From NCBI GenBank assembly GCA_050187875.1, contig JBFWXB010000007.1:71452-135451 (forward strand): DNA of 64,000 bases, given 5' to 3'. The DNA is from JAFKKS01 sp050187875 (GTDB lineage Bacteria > Pseudomonadota > Alphaproteobacteria > Rhizobiales > Xanthobacteraceae). Positions 26,153 through 35,076 of the stretch are shown in pieces. The notes beneath the pieces are model-generated. The model was not told the DNA's origin and ran no database searches. It was given only the letters and a program-made list of their open reading frames with translations. A program made the position numbers and the translations under genes. Positions within the stretch are counted from its first letter, which is position 1. Every line of letters starts with the position of its first letter.

Positions 26153-26425
26153 ATGAACGCATCACAACCTAGCACGCCCGCCCCGACCGGCGCCACGCGG
26201 ATCAACTGGCTGCACGTCTCGACCGTGATGAGCGCCGTGATCCTCATCGCCGCGGAGGTCTTCGGCGGCACCTTCGCCGCCGGCTGGGCGGTCGCGATCC
26301 TGTTCGGCCTCGGCGACTACGCGCACTGGGTCCTGCAGGCGATCTTCTTCGCCTTCGGCGTGATGGTGATGATCGCCTTCGTGCGCTCGGCGCGGCGAAT
26401 CGAGCCGTTCACGACGCGCGAGTGA
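26153..26425 (+). CDS. Small two-TM membrane protein, unknown function
   Basis: A 90-residue protein. After a Pro/Ala/Thr-rich N-terminus there are two hydrophobic segments (about 24-50 and 58-78), and it ends in a basic, polar tail. The ATG at 26153 has a purine-rich site (GAGAGA) about 12 bases upstream. It precedes the ornithine decarboxylase leader on the same strand, but the long leader makes co-transcription uncertain. I recognise no family. Confidence 0.7.
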   Translation: MNASQPSTPAPTGATRINWLHVSTVMSAVILIAAEVFGGTFAAGWAVAILFGLGDYAHWVLQAIFFAFGVMVMIAFVRSARRIEPFTTRE

Positions 26426-26529
26426 GCGCCGCGCAGGCGTTAATTCCGCGCTAAGCGGAACCTTTTCCCGCCAAAATTTTTCGGTAGCGCAAGAAACTCT
26501 TGCACTGCAGTTTTGAATCGCTTATTTGC

Positions 26530-26950
26530 GCCCTTGCCCAAATTCGCACGTGCCTGTGGTCGCGTGTCGGTCGGTAGGTATCCGGACAAGAGGCCGGACA
26601 GCCGCCAAGGAGTGAAACGCTCCTTGCAACCGTGACCGGCAGCCGGAGGCGAAACCGGCGCACCCCGCGCTCAACGGGGGACGCGGCTTAAAGCAACGAC
26701 GGAGCGGGCTTTTTTGGTCTCGTTGGCCCTCCAAAGGTCAGCACCGAAGAGGCTTGTCCATCTTTGCCGGGCGTGCGGAACGGGAATTTCCCGCTCCAAT
26801 CCAAGGCAGCATCGTCGGGTGACGTACGTTTCGCGCCCTCCGTGTCTCCATCGCACGGCCGCACGAAACCTCCTCATCCGCTGACGCCGGGCGGCGCCGC
26901 GCAAGCGCACCGTCTGAACTTCAATCCGGGCCACGTGGCCCATTGAACTT
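26530..26950 (+). ncRNA. speF-type structured 5' leader upstream of ornithine decarboxylase
   Basis: The 542-bp gap 26426-26967 has no credible gene. It directly precedes ornithine decarboxylase and holds several strong hairpins. Examples are CAAGGAG/CTCCTTG at 26606-26626, a CCGG/CCGG stem around 26643-26658, and CCCCG/CGGGG at 26663-26679. A run of six T follows GGAGCGGGC at about 26711. Corbino et al. described a long conserved RNA (speF motif, Rfam RF00518) in front of alphaproteobacterial speF genes; position, length and complexity fit. The exact boundaries and the match to the covariance model are inference. It is expected to regulate the decarboxylase in cis. Confidence 0.7.
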
Positions 26951-26967
26951 GGGTAAGGAGCGCACTC

Positions 26968-28110
26968 ATGACCGAGCGCATCCGCGACTTCCTGCATAAC
27001 CGCCGTGCCCATGGGCGCGACGACGGGCCGTGCCTTGTCGTCGACCTCGCGGTCGTGCGCGAAAACTTCCAGACCTTCGCGAAGGCGCTGCCGGACAGCC
27101 GCGTGTTCTACGCCGTCAAGGCGAACCCGGCGCCGGAGGTGTTGAGCCTGCTCGCCTCGCTCGGCTCCTGCTTCGACACCGCCTCGGTCGCCGAGATCGA
27201 GATGGTGCTCGCGGCCGGCGCGACGGCGGAGCGCATCTCGTTCGGCAACACGATCAAGAAGGAGCGCGACGTCGCGCGCGCCTATGCGCTCGGCGTGCGC
27301 ATGTTCGCCGTCGACTGCAAGGCCGAGGTCGAGAAGGTCGCCCGCGCCGCTCCCGGCGCCAAGGTCTTCTGCCGTTTCCTGTTCGACTGCGTCGGCGCCG
27401 AGTGGCCGCTGTCGCGCAAGTTCGGCTGCGACCCGGCGATGGCCGTCGACGTGCTCGAGCATGCTTACCGGCATGGCCTTGAGGCCTATGGCGTGTCGTT
27501 CCATGTCGGCTCGCAGCAGGGCCGCACCCAGGCTTGGGACGAGGCCCTGAAGTCGGCTGCCACGATCTTCCGCAGCTGCGCCGAGCGCGGCATCACGCTT
27601 TCGATGGTCAATCTCGGTGGCGGCTTCCCGACCAAGTATCTCAAGGAAGTGCCGGCGGTGAAGGCTTACGGGCGCTCGATCTTCCGCGCGCTGCGCAAGC
27701 ACTTCGGCAACCGCATCCCGGACACGATCATCGAACCGGGCCGCGGCATGGTCGGCAATGCCGGCGTGATCGAAGCCGAGGTCGTGCTCGTCTCGAAGAA
27801 GAGCGAGAGCGACGACGTGCGCTGGGTCTATCTCGACATCGGCAAGTTCGGCGGCCTCGCCGAGACGATGGACGAGTCGATCCGCTACCCGATCCGCACG
27901 CCGCGCGACGGCGCGGAGGTCGGTCCCTGCGTGCTCGCCGGCCCGACCTGCGACTCGGCGGATGTGATGTACGAGAAGGTGCCCTACGATCTCCCCGTGA
28001 GCCTGGAGATCGGCGACAAGGTGCTGATCGAAGGCACCGGCGCCTACACCGCGACCTATTCCGCGGTCGCCTTCAACGGCTTTCCGCCGCTGAAGACGTA
28101 TCACATCTAG
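26968..28110 (+). CDS. speF: Ornithine decarboxylase, PLP fold type III
   Basis: A 380-residue decarboxylase of the eukaryote-like alanine-racemase fold, turning ornithine into putrescine. The PLP lysine is Lys51 in YAVKANP. The phosphate-binding VNLGGGFPTK and IEPGRGMVGNAG are present, and the cross-subunit catalytic Cys lies in GPTCDSADVMYE (usual form GPTCDxxD). ATG 26968 follows TAAGGAG. It sits behind the structured leader and upstream of a GNAT gene and homospermidine synthase, so it supplies putrescine to that enzyme. Some family members also use lysine or 2,4-diaminobutyrate. Confidence 0.94.
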   Translation: MTERIRDFLHNRRAHGRDDGPCLVVDLAVVRENFQTFAKALPDSRVFYAVKANPAPEVLSLLASLGSCFDTASVAEIEMVLAAGATAERISFGNTIKKERDVARAYALGVRMFAVDCKAEVEKVARAAPGAKVFCRFLFDCVGAEWPLSRKFGCDPAMAVDVLEHAYRHGLEAYGVSFHVGSQQGRTQAWDEALKSAATIFRSCAERGITLSMVNLGGGFPTKYLKEVPAVKAYGRSIFRALRKHFGNRIPDTIIEPGRGMVGNAGVIEAEVVLVSKKSESDDVRWVYLDIGKFGGLAETMDESIRYPIRTPRDGAEVGPCVLAGPTCDSADVMYEKVPYDLPVSLEIGDKVLIEGTGAYTATYSAVAFNGFPPLKTYHI

Positions 28111-28112
28111 GC

Positions 28113-28253
28113 GCCATCCCTCCCCGCAGGGGAGGGTGGACGCGCGCGACAGCGCGCGGCCGGGTGGGGTTGAGCCGCCAAGAACTCCCCACCCGACTTC
28201 TCGTTCGCTCCCGCTCACTCGAAGCCACCCTCCCCTGCGGGGAGGGAGAGAGG
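28113..28253. repeat. Palindromic repeat, family A
   Basis: About 140 bp with outer arms CCCTCCCCGCAGGGGAGGGTG and CACCCTCCCCTGCGGGGAGGG and an inner GGGTGGGGTT/AACTCCCCACCC pair. It fills the gap between the decarboxylase and the GNAT gene. Its 3' end appears to provide the ribosome site (GAGAGAGG) of the latter. Confidence 0.85.
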
Positions 28254-28261
28254 TCATTGCC

Positions 28262-28822
28262 GTGGCCACGATCCGTCACGAACGCTCGACCGACATCGCA
28301 GCGCGCGAGCGCCTGCTCGATGCCGCCATGGGACCGGCACGCCACGCCAAGGCGTCCGAACGCGTGCGCGAGGGCCGCTTCGCCGCCGACGGCCTCTCCT
28401 TCTCGGCTTTCGAGCGTGGCCGTCTCATCGGCACCGTGCGGCTGTGGAACGTCGCAGCAGGTCCCGGCCGCCCGGCGCTCCTTCTCGGCCCGCTCGCGGT
28501 CGCCGAAGATGCGCGTTGCCGCGGCATCGGCGCGCAGTTGATGGCGCGCGCGCTGAGCGAGGCGCGCCGGCTCGGTCATCGTGCCGTCATCCTGGTCGGC
28601 GATGCGCCGTATTATGGCCGCTTCGGCTTCAGCACGGCAAAGACCGGCCATCTGTGGCTTGCGGGGCCCTGTGAGCAGCATCGCCTGCTCGGCCTCGAGC
28701 TCGTCGCCGGCAGTCTCGACGGCGCGAGCGGGCTCATCCGCGCGACCGGCGAGAAGCTGCCGCGCGGCCTGCCGGATTTTCTTATGGGGACAGCGCGGCC
28801 CGCGATCACCGCTGCCGCCTGA
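28262..28822 (+). CDS. GNAT family N-acetyltransferase
   Basis: A 186-residue acetyltransferase starting with GTG 28262 (MATIRHERSTD) behind AGAGG. The acetyl-CoA pyrophosphate loop is RCRGIGAQLM, preceded by LLLGPLAVAEDA. GDAPYYGRFGF is typical of the YhbS-like group. An open frame continues 42 codons upstream, but that part is palindromic repeat. Between ornithine decarboxylase and homospermidine synthase, it may act on polyamines or related amines; that is only a context-based guess. Confidence 0.85.
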   Translation: MATIRHERSTDIAARERLLDAAMGPARHAKASERVREGRFAADGLSFSAFERGRLIGTVRLWNVAAGPGRPALLLGPLAVAEDARCRGIGAQLMARALSEARRLGHRAVILVGDAPYYGRFGFSTAKTGHLWLAGPCEQHRLLGLELVAGSLDGASGLIRATGEKLPRGLPDFLMGTARPAITAAA

Positions 28823-28907
28823 TCCCGCGCTAGAACGTCGGGCCGGACGCCTCGCCTCCGGGGTGTTCGGCCCTTTCTTGTCCCATCTCACCGGAGCTTC
28901 GAGACCC

Positions 28908-30338
28908 ATGACCGAATGGCCCGTCCACGCCCAGTTCAAAGGCCCGATCGTGATTCTCGGCTTCGGCTCGATTGGCCGCGGTACGCTGCCGCTCATCGAG
29001 CGCCATATCGATTTCGACCGCACGAAATTCGCCGTGATCGCGCCCGACGACGCCGATCGTCATCTGGTCGACGAGCGCAAGCTGAAATTCATCCACAAGG
29101 CGGTGACGAAAGAGAACTATCGCGAACTCCTCACCCCGCTGCTCACCGGCGGGCCCGGCCGCGGCATGATCGTCAACTTGTCGGTCGACACCTCGTCGGC
29201 CGACCTCATTGCCTTCGCCAAGAGCATCGACGCGTTCTACATCGACACCGTCGCGGAGCCCTGGCCCGGCCTCTACACCGACCGCGGGCTCTCGATCTCG
29301 CAGCGCTCGAACTATGCCTTGCGCGAGGGCGTGCTCAATGTGCGCCGCAAGCACCCGGGCGGCGTCACCGCCATCAATTGCTGCGGCGCCAATCCCGGCA
29401 TGGTGTCGTGGATGGTCAAGCAGGCGCTGCTCAATGTCGCGCGCGACATCGGCCTCAAGCACAGCGAGCCGAAGGATCGCGAGGGCTGGGCGCGGCTGAT
29501 GCGCGATGTCGGCGTGAAGGGCATCCACATCGCCGAGCGCGACACGCAGCGCGCCCGCGACCCGAAGCCGCGCAACAAATTCGTCAACACCTGGTCGGTC
29601 GAGGGCTTCATTGCCGAAGGCCTGCAGCCCTCCGAGCTCGGCTGGGGCACGCATGAGAAGACGATGCCGCCGGGCGGCGCCCGCCATGACTTCGGTTGCG
29701 ATGCCGCGATCTATCTCACGCGGCCGGGCGCCGGCACGCGCGTGCGCTCCTGGACGCCGACGTCGCAGGCGCAGCATGCCTGGATGATCACGCACAACGA
29801 GTCGATCTCGATCGCCGACTTCTTCACGCTGCGCGAGGGCGGCCAGGTCGTTTACCGTCCCACCTGCCACTACGCCTACCATCCGTGCGACGACGCGGTG
29901 CTGTCGCTGCATGAGATGGCCGGCCGGCAATGGCAGCCGCAGCCGACGTGGCACATCCTCACCGAGGACGAGATCGTCGATGGCGTCGACGAGTTGGGCG
30001 TCCTGCTCTACGGCCATGCGAAGAACGCCTATTGGTACGGCTCGCGGCTCTCGATCGAGGAGACGCGGCGCATCGCGCCCTATCAGAACGCCACCGGCTT
30101 GCAGGTGACCTCGGCGGTGCTCGCGGGCATCGTCTGGATGCTGGAGAACCCGGACCGCGGATTAGTCGAGGCCGACGAACTCGACTTCAAGCGCTGCCTC
30201 GACGTGCAGCGGCCGTATCTCGGCGAGGTCTTCGGCGAATACACCGATTGGACACCGCTGCAGCACCGCGGCGAACTCTTTCCCGAGGAGCTCGACAAGA
30301 GCGATCCGTGGCAATTCACCAACGTGTTGGTGCGGTGA
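28908..30338 (+). CDS. hss: Homospermidine synthase
   Basis: A 476-residue NAD-dependent enzyme that makes sym-homospermidine from two putrescines (EC 2.5.1.44). The N-terminal Rossmann segment IVILGFGSIGRGTLPL is present, followed by family blocks NLSVDTSSADLIAFAK, NCCGANPGMVSWMVKQAL and HNESISIADFF. The length matches the bacterial family. The frame is open into the GNAT gene, but ATG 28908 gives the family N-terminus MTEWPVHAQFKGP. Paired with ornithine decarboxylase in a two-step pathway common in rhizobia and relatives. Confidence 0.95.
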   Translation: MTEWPVHAQFKGPIVILGFGSIGRGTLPLIERHIDFDRTKFAVIAPDDADRHLVDERKLKFIHKAVTKENYRELLTPLLTGGPGRGMIVNLSVDTSSADLIAFAKSIDAFYIDTVAEPWPGLYTDRGLSISQRSNYALREGVLNVRRKHPGGVTAINCCGANPGMVSWMVKQALLNVARDIGLKHSEPKDREGWARLMRDVGVKGIHIAERDTQRARDPKPRNKFVNTWSVEGFIAEGLQPSELGWGTHEKTMPPGGARHDFGCDAAIYLTRPGAGTRVRSWTPTSQAQHAWMITHNESISIADFFTLREGGQVVYRPTCHYAYHPCDDAVLSLHEMAGRQWQPQPTWHILTEDEIVDGVDELGVLLYGHAKNAYWYGSRLSIEETRRIAPYQNATGLQVTSAVLAGIVWMLENPDRGLVEADELDFKRCLDVQRPYLGEVFGEYTDWTPLQHRGELFPEELDKSDPWQFTNVLVR

Positions 30339-30343
30339 TCGCT

Positions 30344-30440
30344 ATCATTCTGGGGCGCGCGAAGCGCGAGCCCAGAATCCATAATCCAGTGCTGCGGCGT
30401 ATGGATTCCGGACAGCCGCTTCGCGGCTTCCGGAATGACT
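30344..30440. repeat. Palindromic repeat, family B
   Basis: Begins ATCATTCTGGGGCGCGCG and ends CGGAATGACT, with inner GAATCCATAATCCAGTG and GGCGTATGGATTCCGG. It lies between the convergent ends of hss and the WD40 gene and may serve as a bidirectional transcription end. Confidence 0.82.
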
Positions 30441-30442
30441 GT

Positions 30443-31450
30443 CTACAACATCAGCAGCCCCGCGTCGCCGCTCTCCGTACCGAACGCCAGCACATCGCCC
30501 GTCGCGCTCCAGGCGAGCGCCGAGGCCGGTGCGCCATCGGGGCGGCGCGCGAGAATCTCGGCGCCGTCTTCCGTGCGCACGAGGAGGATCATGCCGTCGG
30601 CAAAACCGACCGCCGTGATCTCGCTCTTGGGGTGGCAGGCGACGACTGTCGCGCGCACCTCGCGCGGCGCGAGCATGCGCGGCGCCTTGCCCATCGGCCC
30701 GTCCTTGCCCTGGAAAGGCCAGAGGATGAGCTGCTCCGAGCCCGAGCTTGCGAGCCATTTTCCGCCGACGCTCCAGTCGAGCGAGCGCACCTTGGCGCTG
30801 TAGCCGGACATGCGCATGTGCTTGCGATCTTCCAGCCGCCAGCCGTGCAGCATCGGCTCTTGCATCGTCGTGATGATGAACTTGCCGTCAGGGCTATAAG
30901 CGACGGAGAGATGCGAGCCCTTCCAGTCGAGGACGTCCGGCGCGGCCGCAGTTTCTGGAAACCACAGCGACACGCCGTTGTAATGCGCGACGGCGAGACG
31001 GAAACCCTTCGGCGCGAAGGCGAGCCCGCCGGCGCTCGATGAAAGCTCGAGAACCTTCTCTTCGCCCTTGGGCTTGCGCACGCTCACCGTCTTGGCCGCT
31101 GCCCAAGCGACGGCGCCATTCGCGGCGAGCGCGACGTGGTCGATCCAGCGGCCTTTCGCGTCTTTCGCGATCGTCTGCGACGCACCGCTCGCATCGGTCA
31201 CGGCGACGGCGCCGTCGTCACCGCCGGTGACGACGCGCTTTCCGTCGGACGCCGCGGCAAGGATACCGCCGGCATGCACCGCGACGCGCTTCGGCGCATC
31301 GGCCCCCGCGACATCGGCCATGAGCAGCGCCTCGTCGCCGAGGACGAAGGCCGCCGTCTTGCCAAGGAAATGCACGCCGACCACGGGCGCGCCCGCCGCA
31401 ACAGGGCGCACCTTGTCCGTAATCGACACGTTGCCGGCTTCAAGCGACAT
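30443..31450 (-). CDS. WD40-repeat beta-propeller protein
   Basis: A 335-residue protein without signal peptide, made of repeated blade segments: GGILAAASDGKRVVTGGDDG, HLSVAYSPDGKFIITTMQE, VRSLDWSVGGKWLASSGSE, SALAWSATGDVLAFGTESG. No enzymatic motif. It is a likely cytoplasmic scaffold of the type common as single copy in Hyphomicrobiales. ATG at 31450. It is 38 bp downstream of a small EthD-like gene on the same strand, so the two are probably co-transcribed. Confidence 0.87.
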   Translation of the reverse strand: MSLEAGNVSITDKVRPVAAGAPVVGVHFLGKTAAFVLGDEALLMADVAGADAPKRVAVHAGGILAAASDGKRVVTGGDDGAVAVTDASGASQTIAKDAKGRWIDHVALAANGAVAWAAAKTVSVRKPKGEEKVLELSSSAGGLAFAPKGFRLAVAHYNGVSLWFPETAAAPDVLDWKGSHLSVAYSPDGKFIITTMQEPMLHGWRLEDRKHMRMSGYSAKVRSLDWSVGGKWLASSGSEQLILWPFQGKDGPMGKAPRMLAPREVRATVVACHPKSEITAVGFADGMILLVRTEDGAEILARRPDGAPASALAWSATGDVLAFGTESGDAGLLML

Positions 31451-31488
31451 GCAACGAACGCCTCAGCCGCCGCACAGCCAAGCCGCGC

Positions 31489-31836
31489 TCAGCGGATCTT
31501 GAACATCGCGTGGCTGCGATTGTGCGTGAACGGCCGCACGTCGCCGGGCCAACGGCCGGCCTCGACAGCGCTCGCCCATTCCTTGCTGGCGACGACCGCG
31601 GGGCTCTCCAGCTCATAGATCGCCATGTAACGCGCGGCGGAGTGCGTCTTCTTCTCCTGCTTGCCGCCCATGGCGAAATTGAAATCCTCGCCGGCGGCGC
31701 GGGTCACGTTGTAGACGCCGGGCACCTTTTTGAGCAGGGGAACGTGCTCCTTATCGTAGACCTCGTTGAACAAGGCCTCCTTTGCCGGATCGACATCCAT
31801 GCTGACAACGAAAAGATACTTGCCTTGGCTTGGCAT
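31489..31836 (-). CDS. Small EthD/DUF4286-like dimeric alpha-beta barrel protein
   Basis: 115 residues starting MPSQGKYLFVVSMDVDPAKE. The segment EALFNEVYDKEHVPLLKKVP is typical of ferredoxin-like barrels of the EthD/DUF4286 group. ATG 31836 follows AGGAG with a seven-base spacer; the longer open frame upstream has no such site. First gene of a pair with the WD40 protein and divergent from the phospholipase D gene. Function unknown. Confidence 0.8.
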   Translation of the reverse strand: MPSQGKYLFVVSMDVDPAKEALFNEVYDKEHVPLLKKVPGVYNVTRAAGEDFNFAMGGKQEKKTHSAARYMAIYELESPAVVASKEWASAVEAGRWPGDVRPFTHNRSHAMFKIR

Positions 31837-31991
31837 CGGAAACTCCTGCTCGGTCCAGTTCGGATCCCTTACCTGCGATGCCGCGGCAGGGCTCGTCAAC
31901 TGTCGCTCGAACAACGGGCCGCGCGTTGCTGCAATGCGAGAAAGGCGGGCCTCGGCGGGAACCGATTTCGCCGCAATTCCGTTGGCGCCGT

Positions 31992-34208
31992 ATGGATTTG
32001 GTGCTTCCGACGAGGGGCGGGACGCCTCCGGGCAATGAGGGCCTGCATGCCGACAGTCAGGCGGGCGGGCCGTTGCCGCACAGCATTTTCCAGCCCGGGC
32101 GCAACGTCTGGGGTATCGCACAAGCCTCCCGCGCCGCCGTCCTGATCGACGGGGCGGCCTTTTTCGCGGCCGTGCGCGAAGCGCTTCTCAAGGCGCAGCG
32201 CTCGATCTTCATCGTCGGCTGGGACATCGATAGCCGCACCCGGCTCGTCGGCGAAGACTGCGCGCCCGACGACGGCAAGCCGATCCAATTCGCCAATTTC
32301 CTCTCGGCGCTGGTGCGCGAACGCCCCGACCTCACCGTGCATCTCCTCCTGTGGGACTACTCCGTGCTTTACGCGCTGGAGCGGGAGATCTTTCCGACGC
32401 TGTCGCTCCACTGGAGCACGCCGCGGCAGGTGCAAGTCTGCCTCGACGACGCGATCCCGCTCGGCTCCTCGCATCATCAGAAGATCATCATCGTCGACGA
32501 CGCGATCGCGTTCTCCGGCGGGCTCGACCTCACCATCCGCCGCTGGGACACATCCGACCATCGTCTCGACAATCCGGACCGCGTCGACCCAAGCGGCAAG
32601 CCTTATCGCCCCTTCCACGACGTGCAGGCCATGGTCGACGGCGACGCCGCGCGCGCGCTCGCGGCACTGGTGCGTGCGCGTTGGACGCGCGCCTGCGGCG
32701 ACATGCCCGCGCCGCTCGAGCCCGCCGGTAAGGCGTCGGACGATCCCTGGCCGGGCAGCGTCGTCCCCGATTTCACGGACGTCGCGGTCGGCATCGCGCG
32801 CACGCTGCCGCGCCACGAAGAGCAGACGGAGGTGCGCGAGGTCGAGACCCTGTTTCGCGAGAGCATCGCGACGGCCGAGCGCTCGCTCTATGTCGAGAAC
32901 CAGTTCGTCACCAGCGCCCGCATGGCCCAGGCGCTGGCGCAAGCCTTGCGCAAACAATCGCGGCTCGAGGTCGTGATCGTCGCGCCGCAGCATTATCACT
33001 CCTGGATCGAGGCGCACACGATGCGCAACGGCCGCATCCGCTTCAAGAATCTCATCGAAGATGCCGGCGTCGCCGATCGCGTGCGCCTCGTCTATCCGCA
33101 CATCGAAGAAGGCGGCCGCGTCACCGACACCATGGTCCACTCCAAGATCATGATCGTCGACGACTGGCTGCTGCGCGTCGGCTCCGCCAATCTCAACAAC
33201 CGGTCGATGGCGGTGGACACGGAATGCGACCTCGTCTTCGCGGCGCGCGATGAAACGCAGCGCGCCGCCATCCGCAATATCCGCAACAAGCTGCTCGGCG
33301 AGCATTGTGGCCTCAGCGCCGAAGACATCGCCCGCGCGATCGCGAGCGGCCGCTCCCTGATCGAGATCGCCGACACGGCGTCCGCGCGCGGGCATTCGCT
33401 GCGGCCGATCGAGGACGGCACCCCCGACCCGGATGAGATTTCTGCGACCATCGAGGAGGTCGCCGACCCGCTGCGCCCCTTCCCGCTGGAGATCGACGCG
33501 CAGGCCGCGCTCGGCGCTCGCTTCTCGCAAATCCAGGTCTCGACCATGATCAAGATCGCGCTCGCCGCGATCCTCGTGATCGCGCTGCCGCTGACCTGGA
33601 AATACACGCCGCTGTCGCTTCTTGCCGACCCGCGCATGGTGAGCGAAAGCCTGGCGAGCGTCGCGACCGGCGCCTGGGGGCCGCCGGTGATCCTCGCCTG
33701 TTTCGTGATCGGCGGCCTCATCGCGTTTCCCGTCACCGTCCTCATTGCAGTGACGGCAGCGACCTTCGGGCCGTTCCTCGGTTTCGCTTATGCGGCGATC
33801 GGCTGCCTCGCGAGCGCCTTGGTGACGTTCCTCATCGGCGCGGCGCTGGGCAAGGACCTCGTGCGCGGCCTGCTCGGGCCGCGCCTCGACCGCATCCGCC
33901 GCCGCATCGTCAATCAGGGGATCATCGCCGTCGCGCTGATCCGCGTCGTGCCGGTCGCGCCCTTTACGCTTGTCAATCTCGTCGCCGGCGCGAGCCAGAT
34001 TCGCCTGCAGGACTTCATGGCCGGAACGGCGCTCGGCATGGCGCCCGGCCTTGTCATCATGTCGGCCTTGGGCCACCAGATCTTCCAGATCGCCACCAAG
34101 CCAACGCTGGCGAATGTCGTGCTTCTCGTCGTCGCCGTCCTCAGCTGGCTTGCCGTTTCCTTCGGCGTTCAGATCATGGTCGCAAAGATGCGCAAGGCCG
34201 ATCGTTGA
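31992..34208 (+). CDS. Phospholipase D domain fused to a VTT/DedA-type membrane domain
   Basis: About 738 residues. Two HKD motifs are visible: SSHHQKIIIVDDAIAFSGG (about residue 160) and HSKIMIVDDWLLRVGSANLN (about 381), so the PLD catalytic pair is complete. After a short linker the C-terminal third is a polytopic VTT (SNARE-associated, TVP38-like) domain with GGLIAFPVTVLIAVTAATFG and RVVPVAPFTLVNLVAGAS. ATG 31992 is chosen since it lies just past the divergent gene's start; the frame is open slightly upstream. An EEP nuclease gene overlaps its stop. Predicted to be a membrane phospholipase or cardiolipin-synthase-like enzyme with a lipid-scramblase-like domain. Confidence 0.9.
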   Translation: MDLVLPTRGGTPPGNEGLHADSQAGGPLPHSIFQPGRNVWGIAQASRAAVLIDGAAFFAAVREALLKAQRSIFIVGWDIDSRTRLVGEDCAPDDGKPIQFANFLSALVRERPDLTVHLLLWDYSVLYALEREIFPTLSLHWSTPRQVQVCLDDAIPLGSSHHQKIIIVDDAIAFSGGLDLTIRRWDTSDHRLDNPDRVDPSGKPYRPFHDVQAMVDGDAARALAALVRARWTRACGDMPAPLEPAGKASDDPWPGSVVPDFTDVAVGIARTLPRHEEQTEVREVETLFRESIATAERSLYVENQFVTSARMAQALAQALRKQSRLEVVIVAPQHYHSWIEAHTMRNGRIRFKNLIEDAGVADRVRLVYPHIEEGGRVTDTMVHSKIMIVDDWLLRVGSANLNNRSMAVDTECDLVFAARDETQRAAIRNIRNKLLGEHCGLSAEDIARAIASGRSLIEIADTASARGHSLRPIEDGTPDPDEISATIEEVADPLRPFPLEIDAQAALGARFSQIQVSTMIKIALAAILVIALPLTWKYTPLSLLADPRMVSESLASVATGAWGPPVILACFVIGGLIAFPVTVLIAVTAATFGPFLGFAYAAIGCLASALVTFLIGAALGKDLVRGLLGPRLDRIRRRIVNQGIIAVALIRVVPVAPFTLVNLVAGASQIRLQDFMAGTALGMAPGLVIMSALGHQIFQIATKPTLANVVLLVVAVLSWLAVSFGVQIMVAKMRKADR

Positions 34209-34903
34209 ATCCTCCGCAGCCAAGTGTCCGCATTCTCACATGGAATATCCGCGGCGGCGTCGGCGCCGACGGGCGCTTCGATCTCGACCGCGTCTTGCGC
34301 ATCGCCAAGCGCGGCGAGCCCGACGTTATCGCGCTGCAGGAAGTCGACTCGCGCCGCTCCGGCAAGCAGCACGGTCACCCGTTCATGATCCTGCGTGACG
34401 CGCTCGGGCCGCACGGCATCGAGGCGAAATCGATCATCGGCACCGACGGCGACTACGGGCAGATCCTCATCAGTCGCTGGCCGCTGGAGAACATCAAGAT
34501 TCACGACATCTCGGTGCCCAGCCGTGAGCCGCGCCGCGCGATCGAAGCGGATGTGATGTCGCCGCACGGCGTGCTGCATATCATCGCACTGCATCTCGGC
34601 CTCACCTTCGGCGAACGGCGGCGGCAGACGGAGGCGTTGGTGAAAATGGCGACGTCCTCGCCGCGCACGACGGTGATGGCCGGCGATTTCAACGACTGGA
34701 TTTGGCGCGGCTCGGTGCAGAACGCGATTCACCGCGTCCTGCCGGCGCGGACATGGCACCGCACCTTCCCCTCATGGTGCCCGCTCATCCGGCTCGACCG
34801 CATCTATTGCCGCCCGCGTTCTGCGCTGCTGCGCAGCTGGACAGACCGCGAGGCGCGCAGCGCGTCGGATCATCTGCCGGTGTTCGCGGATGTGGCGGTG
34901 TGA
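34205..34903 (+). CDS. Endonuclease/exonuclease/phosphatase (EEP) family protein
   Basis: A 232-residue EEP hydrolase. Motifs in order: RILTWNIRGGVGADG, VIALQEVD (catalytic Glu), GDFNDWIW (Asp-x-Asn), and SDHLPVFADV (C-terminal Asp-His). It starts with TTG at 34205, overlapping the PLD-VTT stop (TTGA), so the two are translationally coupled. In similar bacterial pairs the EEP protein accompanies a phospholipase D, suggesting a role in phospholipid or inositol-phosphate turnover rather than DNA repair. Confidence 0.9.
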   Translation: MNPPQPSVRILTWNIRGGVGADGRFDLDRVLRIAKRGEPDVIALQEVDSRRSGKQHGHPFMILRDALGPHGIEAKSIIGTDGDYGQILISRWPLENIKIHDISVPSREPRRAIEADVMSPHGVLHIIALHLGLTFGERRRQTEALVKMATSSPRTTVMAGDFNDWIWRGSVQNAIHRVLPARTWHRTFPSWCPLIRLDRIYCRPRSALLRSWTDREARSASDHLPVFADVAV

Positions 34904-34907
34904 TGGG

Positions 34908-35067
34908 TTGTCATTCCGGATTGGCGCGAAGCGGCAAGCCCGGAATCCATACACCGCAGCGCCGGGGTTATGGATTCCGGGTTCGCGAGCTTCGCTCGCG
35001 CCCCGCAATGACAGAGACCGGCCGATCCTTCGAGGCCGCACTGCGTGCGGGCGCCTCAGGATGACGG
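34908..35067. repeat. Palindromic repeat family B followed by a family E fragment
   Basis: 34908-35013 is a family B element (TTGTCATTCCGGA ... CCCCGCAATGACA, with GGAATCCATACACCGCAGCG inside). Immediately after it, about 35022-35067 holds a short hairpin ATCCTTCGAGGC/GCCTCAGGAT like the inner part of the 6645 element. Both lie between the convergent EEP gene and hydroxyacyl-CoA dehydrogenase gene. Confidence 0.82.
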
Positions 35068-35076
35068 GTTGAGACG

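Noticed and set aside
26764..26946. 60-codon open frame inside the decarboxylase leader, a possible leader peptide
   Set aside because: TTG start without ribosome site, no similarity to known ornithine-sensing leader peptides; more likely chance in a structured RNA.
28136..28261. N-terminal extension of the GNAT gene
   Set aside because: The 42 codons lie in a palindromic repeat and a GTG with a good ribosome site follows.
31896..34223. Minus-strand open frame opposite the phospholipase D-VTT gene
   Set aside because: Low-complexity Arg/Asp/Ala sequence typical of antisense frames.
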